From: Asterionellopsis glacialis
Lineage: Eukaryota; Bacillariophyta; Plagiogrammaphyceae; Rhaphoneidales; Asterionellopsidaceae
Direction of reading: 5' to 3'
DNA: 14,261 nucleotides
NCBI GenBank assembly: GCA_014885115.2
Contig: WKLE02001413.1
Coordinates: 1-14,261, forward strand
Shown: one piece after another, positions 8,690-14,261 of the stretch
Numbering within the stretch: position 1 is the first letter of the stretch
Layout: each line of letters opens with the position of its first letter
Made by a program: the position numbers and the translations under genes
Notes under the pieces: generated by a model
The model's input: the letters and a program-made list of their open reading frames with translations, nothing else
Database searches by the model: none
Told to the model about the DNA's origin: nothing

Positions 8690-8899
8690 TCAAAATAATT
8701 TGTTAATATGTGATGGGATGTCTATATCTATATCTTCATCTTCATCACCATCTTCCTCTCACTTCTCAACCTTCTCCTCTTCCTTTTTTGTGCTGCATTC
8801 ACAAGAAGCTGCTTCCTTTAAATTGTCATTGTCAGGATCATTTTGAAACACAGCATTCCAATTAATACGATATGTTTCATCTAGTTTGCATCCCTCCTT
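8690..8899 (-). pseudogene. Minus-strand acidic coding remnant
   Basis: Read on the minus strand, 8899 down to 8762 is open and looks like protein: CKLDETYRINWNAVFQNDPD, then KEAASCECS and a KKEEEK stretch. A TGA at 8759-8761 interrupts it. The same frame resumes with an acidic run (EEDGDEDEDIDIDIPSH) and stops with TGA at 8690-8692. Just upstream, in another frame, NISRDDHIVISQHKRRDA runs into this piece, suggesting a frameshift. An acidic tail after a more globular part is typical of many nuclear or transposon proteins, but no family is recognisable. Confidence 0.35.
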
Positions 8900-9052
8900 T
8901 TATGCTGTGAGATCACAATATGATCATCTCTGCTGATGTTCAAGCATTGTAGAAAATATGATCACAGGAGGAAATGCATGGGATTACTGTAGTAAATAAA
9001 ATTCTCAGCAGAGCAGGTTCAGAGGAGTTTGATACTACAGCCAGTGGTTCTA

Positions 9053-9250
9053 CTAGGAACATGTGGGATCAGGTCCTAGAGGAATGCCTATTTGAAATGT
9101 TAAGTGATTTGTACTCATGTGTTCTTTAATTACAGCATCCATGACAGGTGAAATTTGAGCATGCATTCCAGCAGGATGAGTGTAATGCGCTTGACTCTTA
9201 ATCTTAGTAGTTTCTCTATAATAGTGGAAAACACGTAGTCTTCTCCTTTT
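9053..9250 (-). pseudogene. Minus-strand coding remnant, 65 codons
   Basis: The minus strand is open between a TAG at 9251-9253 and a TAG at 9053-9055. The translation has good protein character: RVFHYYRETTKIKSQAHYTH, then PAGMHAQISPVMDAVIKEHM and LTFQIGIPLGPDPT. A competing frame upstream reads VELSNARKGEDYVFSTIIEK, so at least one indel is likely. It has the same orientation as the acidic remnant at 8690-8899, and the two may be parts of one dead element lying upstream to downstream on the minus strand. The family is unknown. Confidence 0.35.
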
Positions 9251-9454
9251 CTAGCGTTTGACAGTTCTACTTGTATTTATTATGTAAAATGAGTTTAACC
9301 AGTGGTTAGACTAACTCGTGCCTATGCTGCGCTGTCACTAGGTTTGAGCTGAGGCAGCATCCGTCACAGCAGTCAGACGTACTGTTTGTAGAAAGTGATG
9401 CTTTGTTTGATTCCCCCCGGAGAACTTTCATTCTCATACTGCTCATAAGTAAAT

Positions 9455-11896
9455 CTATGTATTGTTTGGTTCACACAACCTGTGCTTCTCTTTTTCGGAA
9501 AATTTTCCAATAATGCACATATTACGCGTGGATAATCCAATAGGAAAGCGTCGGAGCTCAACTTCTAAAGATCTGACACTCCTGTTTTTTTCAAAATACT
9601 GTTCAGATTTACCCTCAGCAGCTTTCGCACGAAGGGCACAGATCGCATGCATGGCTTTCCCTGCAAGATTGACATCGCCTTGTATTTCTGCAATTTCTTT
9701 CAAGGTTTCATACACCTTAGAATCAACATCAAGCCATTCTGAAACTGCTACTAGCGGATCTTCACCCAACTGCATATCAGCACAAGTAGCTGGGATTTTC
9801 ACTCGCAAGTGAGGGTTCGAACGAAAGCAGCATGGACAAACAACAAATGCTGCCCCGTTTGTTATGGCGTGTCCGATGGCAACATCACTCAATGCTCCAC
9901 AAGCGTGAAGAGCAACAACAATATCAACGCCATCTAGGGGCACATCTACCTGTGCATCTCCAGCCGTGAACTGAATATTACCAAGATTCCGCCGCTGTGC
10001 ACGCATCATTCCATTTTTGACCGCCCTGGAACAGATATCTACTACACGAACATCTACTATGTCACTACCGAAATACTCTGCGATAAGGCCTGCAAGGTAA
10101 CCCTTTCCACCACCTACATCAACAACTCGAAGTGGGCGTCTTCCTGGATGACGAGCAATTACTTCTTCAATTTGCTCAATCATCCAATCTAACTGAGGTC
10201 TCTTTTTTCTCTGCCATCTTGAACCCTCAAAAGATTTTTTGACTTGCGTTCCAATGGATTTCTCTTCAAAATACGCCGTTCCATTTTCTTTGAGTGATGT
10301 TTCATCTGGTAGTGGGTATTGTATTCTCCATTTCTCAGAAAGTTCCAATACACGTTCCATCTCAGGTGTTACTTTCCCAAGTCGACTACTTTCATCCTGG
10401 AGTCGCCCGCTTATTTCGGCTGCCTTCCATTGTCTTTCTGTTAAGAGCTTTGTTTCCGCAATTTCTTCAGCTTCATAAATCCCACCAGGAAGCTCTAATG
10501 CCTCTGATGCTTCTTCCATATCAATCGCAGATGACTTAATTAGTTCCATCATCTGCCGAACTACTTTTGGTCTCCAACTTGAGCGGAGCAGCCGAGCACT
10601 AGTTACCCATAAACTTGCAAGACCACCCTCATTATTTTCCGAGCTTCTTCTCACAAGAAATCCCTGTAATGTTACTCTTGATCCGGCACAAAGTAGACCG
10701 CCGTACATGTCAATTGGCTTTATAGCTGCTTTCCTTTCACTGACCTCGCTAACGGTTGACAGATGGTTGGCTTGCGTCATTATTGTAGGATGTAATATGG
10801 ACTTTAGTCTTGACATATCAGCTGACAGCTTTATGTTTCCATCCTCCAGTTCCTCTTCGTCTTGGGGGCTATATTCGTCCACCATCTCAATTACAGTAAC
10901 AGAGTCCTTAAACCTTCGACGATTTCTCACCCATGCAGAAATTTTCACGGGTGTGATTTCTGAAATATCAGTATCATCTGCTGATACGGAAGATTTAATG
11001 GCATTAAACACTTGTTGAATTGTGACTGTTTCAAAAGAATCTTCAAAGTCATCCGATGCTTTGGCTGCTAATTTCAAAATTTCCTTTGGCGGAGAAACCA
11101 AGTTCGAAGGTATCGGAGGAAGCATACTAATTTTAGCTGTATTACTGGATCCCATCAATTTTGAAGGATCAAGCAAATCCGTCATATTTGATAAAATCTG
11201 ATGCCCCATCTTGTTGTAGTATCCGTCATCTCTATTACCTTTTTCTTGTAGCACGTGTTGAAGCTCTTGTGGCAACATATTTAGTGCTGGTCCAAATTCT
11301 TCTAGGGGTAGATCGCCAGAATGTACCAAACGGAGGATGTTTTTCATATGTTGAGGATTACTATTTGGAGCCAAAAAAATAGCTTCATGTATGAAGAGAA
11401 GAACTTCACCTGGGTTTCGGCTAGGTCCGACGTGTCCAACCACCGAAAGTCTTATTCCAGGTTGCAGTACTTTGTGATAGGCTTTGAAAGAAGCACTGTC
11501 GTCAAAAAACTCACGCCGAAGCAAAGCTTGCAGAGGCGGTATCGATTCATTATCTTCACAGAATACAATATCTATAAACACAAGAGATGAACTGAGTGCC
11601 CGTCTCTTACTTATAAAGCCTTCTACTGAAATCAATGTTGATTCCTGTTCCTGCAAAAGGCGGTGAAGTTCGTTGTTCACGTTTTCAACAGATGGTTTGA
11701 GAACCTCAAGTGCTGCCGAGTTTGCTGCCGCTGACGGTGTCCCTTCCGAGATGGCACGAAGTTTGAACGATGCCTTTCCAAAGAATGGACAAGAGCTTGG
11801 TTGCGTTTCACGGAACTGAATACAAAATGCCTCACTAATCACCAAAAGATACATCCACAAAAGTGCAACGAAAATCCATTTTTTTTCAAGCCACAT
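9455..11896 (-). CDS. Signal-bearing SAM-dependent methyltransferase with OB-fold-like domains
   Basis: Intronless 813-aa protein. Residues 7-22 are a hydrophobic signal followed by SEAF|CIQF, like the ASAF cleavage motif of secondary-plastid preproteins, so plastid or ER import is likely. Residues about 88-180 (SVEGFISKRRALSSSLVFID) and 315-435 (KISAWVRNRRRFKDSVTVIE) resemble the OB-fold of class II aminoacyl-tRNA synthetases, suggesting RNA or tRNA binding. Residues about 565-700 form a class I methyltransferase: SAM-binding VVDVGGGKGYLAG (591-603), acidic VRVVDI after strand 2, then VVALHACGALSD (660-671) and VVCPCCF (685-691). The HACG-xxSD plus CPCC pairing recalls the METTL25/GSTCD/TRM13 neighbourhood of methyltransferases. 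A tRNA or rRNA base is the likely target, by inference. The start is the most upstream ATG and gives the signal directly. It is transcribed divergently from the gene at 12497. Confidence 0.85.
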   Translation of the reverse strand: MWLEKKWIFVALLWMYLLVISEAFCIQFRETQPSSCPFFGKASFKLRAISEGTPSAAANSAALEVLKPSVENVNNELHRLLQEQESTLISVEGFISKRRALSSSLVFIDIVFCEDNESIPPLQALLRREFFDDSASFKAYHKVLQPGIRLSVVGHVGPSRNPGEVLLFIHEAIFLAPNSNPQHMKNILRLVHSGDLPLEEFGPALNMLPQELQHVLQEKGNRDDGYYNKMGHQILSNMTDLLDPSKLMGSSNTAKISMLPPIPSNLVSPPKEILKLAAKASDDFEDSFETVTIQQVFNAIKSSVSADDTDISEITPVKISAWVRNRRRFKDSVTVIEMVDEYSPQDEEELEDGNIKLSADMSRLKSILHPTIMTQANHLSTVSEVSERKAAIKPIDMYGGLLCAGSRVTLQGFLVRRSSENNEGGLASLWVTSARLLRSSWRPKVVRQMMELIKSSAIDMEEASEALELPGGIYEAEEIAETKLLTERQWKAAEISGRLQDESSRLGKVTPEMERVLELSEKWRIQYPLPDETSLKENGTAYFEEKSIGTQVKKSFEGSRWQRKKRPQLDWMIEQIEEVIARHPGRRPLRVVDVGGGKGYLAGLIAEYFGSDIVDVRVVDICSRAVKNGMMRAQRRNLGNIQFTAGDAQVDVPLDGVDIVVALHACGALSDVAIGHAITNGAAFVVCPCCFRSNPHLRVKIPATCADMQLGEDPLVAVSEWLDVDSKVYETLKEIAEIQGDVNLAGKAMHAICALRAKAAEGKSEQYFEKNRSVRSLEVELRRFPIGLSTRNMCIIGKFSEKEKHRLCEPNNT

Positions 11897-12496
11897 GTCA
11901 AGTCTTTTGGTGATTTGTGAATCACGCCCAAATGGTTCAAGTTATGGTACTAGCCAAAGTAGTCTTGTAATGAATACTTTCTCGCTGCGACCGTTCAGTT
12001 CGTACTCGAAGTGATGGCATCATTCAGAATTCAGAAAATCACCCGGGGAGAAAAACAGAAGAAAATAAGTGAAATGATTTTTTGGGTGGTTTGAGGACGA
12101 GAGGTGAGGTCTGAGAGTGGTTTGAGTTGATGTCAGAACCATCACCAAGATAACGTTCATCATGCGTATTATAATAATAATCGTCTTACTTACATGAAAA
12201 CTTGTTAATTTGATACTGAAGTAGAAAATATAGACTAATTGAACAGAGACAAATGAACTGAAAAGATTCTCAACCCCACATCGTTCTTCCTACACCGGTG
12301 AACAAAAAATCCAAATCTTGGCAACACCACGTCACACGCACGTGTTTTTCCTCTGGAGAAAAAAAATCTTTCGATGGCCTACTTACTTTACGAAGGCGCT
12401 GTGTCATGAAATTTAGGTCTACTTGCTACTCTACACCATCACCCATCAACCACAACGAATCACACCACCGCTCTGTTATTGTTTTATTTTGAAACC
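11897..12496. promoter_or_regulatory. Divergent promoter region between the two best genes
   Basis: These 600 bases separate the ATGs of two divergent genes and contain no gene, so they must hold both promoters and both 5' leaders. The leader before 12497 is rich in C and A with few G (about 12430-12475), then an AT-rich stretch and the context gaaaccATGA. Candidate sites at 12329-12344 are listed separately. No clear TATA box is evident. Confidence 0.55.
12329..12344. promoter_or_regulatory. Candidate ACGTCA and CACGTG sites
   Basis: ACGTCA at 12329-12334 equals the reverse complement of TGACGT, the core described as a CO2/cAMP-responsive element bound by bZIP factors in diatom carbon-concentrating gene promoters. 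Four bases on, at 12339-12344, lies the palindromic G-box CACGTG. They sit about 155 bp upstream of the plastid-protein ATG. Each six-base word can occur by chance in 600 bp, so this is a hint only. Confidence 0.3.
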
Positions 12497-12940
12497 ATGA
12501 AGTCTGCTGCGGTTTTCTCTCTTCTTGTGGCTTCGGCCTCTGCTTTCGCCCCTGCTAACACACCAGCATTCACCCGTCAGCAGTCTGCCTTGAATTCCGT
12601 TGCACTTGCCAATGGTGCCATGTCTTTTGACCGTGTTTGCCGTGAGTGGCGTTGCAAGTACACCGGTGACAAGAGTGATTCGGAATCCCTTGAGGCTATC
12701 GCCAAGGTTGTTGATGAGTACCTTCCCCAAATCAAGGCCGTTTCTGACGATGCTACCGTAAACCGTCTAGTATGTGGATCTTGCTTGGATTTCAAATTGA
12801 TGACAACTGTTCCACTTGATGATTTTGGTCCATGGGAGGAAAAGGAATTCGCCCCTGAGGGTGAGTTCCTTGCCAAGATCAAGGCTATCGAAGGTGTTTC
12901 TCAAGTTGAGACCCAGACCATTACCAACGTGCAGATTTAA
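12497..12940 (+). CDS. Plastid-targeted protein of unknown function
   Basis: 147-aa protein from the ATG at 12497; an in-frame alternative start six codons upstream is less likely because the signal begins at MKSAAVF. Residues 1-19 are a signal peptide ending ASASAF|AP, the ASAFAP motif that directs import into secondary plastids, followed by a Ser/Thr/Gln transit region. The mature part begins near [15 protein letters not shown]. It has four cysteines in two pairs (residues about 40 and 44, then CGSC near 94-97), an Asp/Glu-rich middle and a C-terminal [15 protein letters not shown] that looks like a strand-helix-strand of a ferredoxin-like fold. Codons are biased to C-ending and G-ending forms (AAG, GCC, TAC), suggesting strong expression. 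I do not recognise a named family. A soluble stromal or thylakoid-associated role is inference. Confidence 0.85.
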   Translation: MKSAAVFSLLVASASAFAPANTPAFTRQQSALNSVALANGAMSFDRVCREWRCKYTGDKSDSESLEAIAKVVDEYLPQIKAVSDDATVNRLVCGSCLDFKLMTTVPLDDFGPWEEKEFAPEGEFLAKIKAIEGVSQVETQTITNVQI

Positions 12941-13232
12941 TTTAAAGCATGCCTAGGTAAATATGCTATCACTAGCGTTTCATGCGAAACTAAAGTCTTA
13001 ACTAAAGAAAGATGTATTTCAGGAGTAACTAAAAAATTGTGACTGCTGTTATCGTAGTAAACTACAAAGAAATCTGCAATTTTCTTCTAACTTTTTGGTG
13101 CTTTGCTGTGTAAAGCTATATTCTGTACATGCAACTAAAATGAGCTCGGTGGGGGAAACTAGGTTTTCAAGATGAAGAATAATTGTTTGGATGGCCCCTT
13201 GTCATGATGAGATTGACGATTTTGAGATTAGG
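12941..13232. other. 3' region of the plastid-protein gene up to the retrotransposon
   Basis: AT-rich non-coding sequence that must contain the 3' UTR and polyadenylation site of the gene at 12497. No gene, repeat or clear signal is seen. The right boundary is set by the start of the proposed LTR. Confidence 0.5.
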
Positions 13233-13532
13233 TGTTGGATAATAAACAAACCAATGGGTTAAAAAAGAAGAATAAGGTTACTTGGGATAATAACCCGTAC
13301 TCTATACTTACGGAAGAAGAAGAAAGTCCTGAAATGATCGACGTAACATCCGAATCAACACGTCAGATCATAAGCAATGGACGGAATCCGTTGAAAGTAT
13401 CAGCAGAATAGAAGATATCATAACCAACTCATAATTTTTATAATTCTCTGGTTCAAAACACATTACGACCACTCAATAGCGTCTTCTAGGCCATACCGTT
13501 GCTCCATGAGCACGGGAGCCTGTCGTACAACA
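13233..13532 (+). mobile_element. Probable 5' LTR of a Ty1/copia-type retrotransposon
   Basis: The stretch begins TGTTGG, the usual start of copia LTRs, and a matching end CAACA occurs at 13528-13532, 38 bp before the gag ATG. A second CAACA at 13542-13546 would make the LTR 314 bp instead of 300. Position (directly ahead of gag), terminal TGTTG...CAACA and size all fit. The primer-binding site after the LTR cannot be assigned with confidence. The partner 3' LTR and the target duplication (the 5 bp before 13233 are ttagg) lie outside the window, so the boundaries are inferred. Confidence 0.55.
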
Positions 13533-13561
13533 TTGTAGTTTCAACAGAATTATAAAAATTA
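13432..13561. repeat. 16-bp inverted repeat across the LTR/leader junction
   Basis: 13432-13447 (taatttttataattct) is the exact reverse complement of 13546-13561, with 98 nt between. The left arm lies inside the proposed LTR and the right arm in the gag leader, ending nine bases before the gag ATG. In the genomic RNA the arms could pair and enclose the LTR end. Confidence 0.7.
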
Positions 13562-13570
13562 CTTGAGACG

Positions 13571-14261
13571 ATGTCATCTTCAAACGACGACAAGGACGTC
13601 AAGTTCGAGAAGAAATTCAAACAAGAACAACAAGACGATGCATCAAGCTTCAAGAAGAAAAGAGATAAAAAAGGATACAAGAAATCCAACAATCCAATAA
13701 GGCAACCAAAGTTCGAAGGAGACTGTGAAGATTTGGCCGGACATATCTATGAATGTTCCAATATCAAGCAAGCAGATATTTTTATAGCCACGACAAAAAA
13801 GATCGCGATACACGTGAGTCAAAAGTACACGTATGGCAGCGATATCAAGAAGGCGGTGGAACAACTGAAGATACCTGTACTTGCAGAACCTGCGGACATA
13901 CCAGAATCGGCATCTAACGTAAGAAAGCGAATCCTAGAAAAGAAGATAGACGAGTTCGTAAAACGAGAATTGTCACTCGAAGAAAATGTAAAGAAACTCT
14001 ATGCGTTAGTATGGGGACAATGCTCGGACGCAATGAAGTCGAAGATAGAAGCACTAGACGATTATGAAATATTCTCCGCCGACGATGACGGAGTGGAGCT
14101 ACTCAAGGCCATAAAAGGAATTGCATTTAACTTTGAGAGTCAGAAATACATGCCTCATGCCTTGCACGAGGCAAAACGGAGATTTTACACACAACATCAA
14201 GGAAAGTTTACTACGTCTCAACAATACCTGGAGCAATTCCAAAACTCGGTCGACGTCATCA
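13571..14261 (+). CDS. Ty1/copia-type (CoDi-like) gag, 5' part
   Basis: An uninterrupted frame of 230 codons starts with ATG at 13571 and runs off the right end. The first 45 residues are very Lys/Asp/Gln-rich and probably disordered. Then comes a capsid-like region with PKFEGDCEDLAGHIYEC (about residues 46-62), IKKAVEQLKIP, LYALVWGQCSDAMKSKIEAL (about 147-166) and HEAKRRFYTQHQGKFTTSQQ near the right edge. This wording matches what I know of gag of diatom copia-like (CoDi) elements, where it assembles the particle that packages the RNA. The zinc knuckle, protease, integrase and reverse transcriptase would follow beyond the window. No stop, frameshift or CpG loss is seen, so the copy looks recent. 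The start follows 38 bp after the proposed LTR. Confidence 0.8.
   Translation, partial: MSSSNDDKDVKFEKKFKQEQQDDASSFKKKRDKKGYKKSNNPIRQPKFEGDCEDLAGHIYECSNIKQADIFIATTKKIAIHVSQKYTYGSDIKKAVEQLKIPVLAEPADIPESASNVRKRILEKKIDEFVKRELSLEENVKKLYALVWGQCSDAMKSKIEALDDYEIFSADDDGVELLKAIKGIAFNFESQKYMPHALHEAKRRFYTQHQGKFTTSQQYLEQFQNSVDVI

Noticed and set aside
8414..8698. 94-codon plus-strand open frame
   Set aside because: It contains the microsatellite translated as poly-Val and Cys/Ser runs, and the opposite strand looks at least as coding-like.
9290..9365. tRNA-like words (aaccagtggttaga, ggtttgagct)
   Set aside because: They resemble tRNA A and B boxes, but no acceptor, D or T stem can be formed with the right spacing, so no tRNA gene is called.
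9462..11666. Many plus-strand frames of 60-116 codons
   Set aside because: They are antisense shadows of the 813-aa methyltransferase frame.
12577..12882. 101-codon minus-strand frame
   Set aside because: Antisense to the plastid-protein gene, which has a clear targeting motif and codon bias.
13486..13864. Two minus-strand frames of 68 and 73 codons
   Set aside because: Antisense to the LTR and gag of the copia-type element.

Overview
The window looks like nuclear DNA of a diatom or close stramenopile. The pointers are: a plastid-type N-terminus with an ASAFAP motif on the protein at 12497-12940; a gag-like frame at the right edge that matches what I know of diatom Ty1/copia (CoDi) elements; several GT...AG introns of about 86-91 nt; and intronless, well-spaced genes next to AT-rich, transposon-littered DNA. 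The species cannot be fixed from the sequence.

Left part (1-2563): a perfect 18-bp inverted repeat (300-381), then a heavily decayed mariner-like (plant-type, DDD) transposase relic. It has at least six in-frame TGA codons, several frameshifts, one recognisable 89-nt intron and almost no CpG. The relic stops abruptly near 2515, where CpG-containing DNA with a strong hairpin (2671-2712) begins.

Middle (3252-6187): a plus-strand series of open stretches. It starts with a 174-codon ORF carrying a CxxC...CxxC zinc-binding motif and continues in other frames that can be joined by candidate introns of 86-130 nt. Either it is one intron-rich gene, decayed or not, or two adjacent relics (CpG is present up to about 5040 and almost absent after). 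From 6188 to 9454 I find no intact gene. The DNA is AT-rich, with fragments of old coding sequence on both strands (best on minus, 8690-8899 and 9053-9250) and one microsatellite.

Right part (9455-14261): this holds the two best genes, transcribed divergently from a 600-bp intergenic region. On minus is an 813-aa protein with a signal-like N-terminus, two OB-fold-like segments and a class I SAM-dependent methyltransferase domain. On plus is a 147-aa plastid-targeted protein of unknown function with well-conserved-looking cysteines. About 290 bp downstream of the latter, a Ty1/copia-type retrotransposon begins: a probable 5' LTR from 13233 and then a gag frame from 13571 running off the window. 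Its CpG content is normal, so it looks far younger than the CpG-poor relics to the left.
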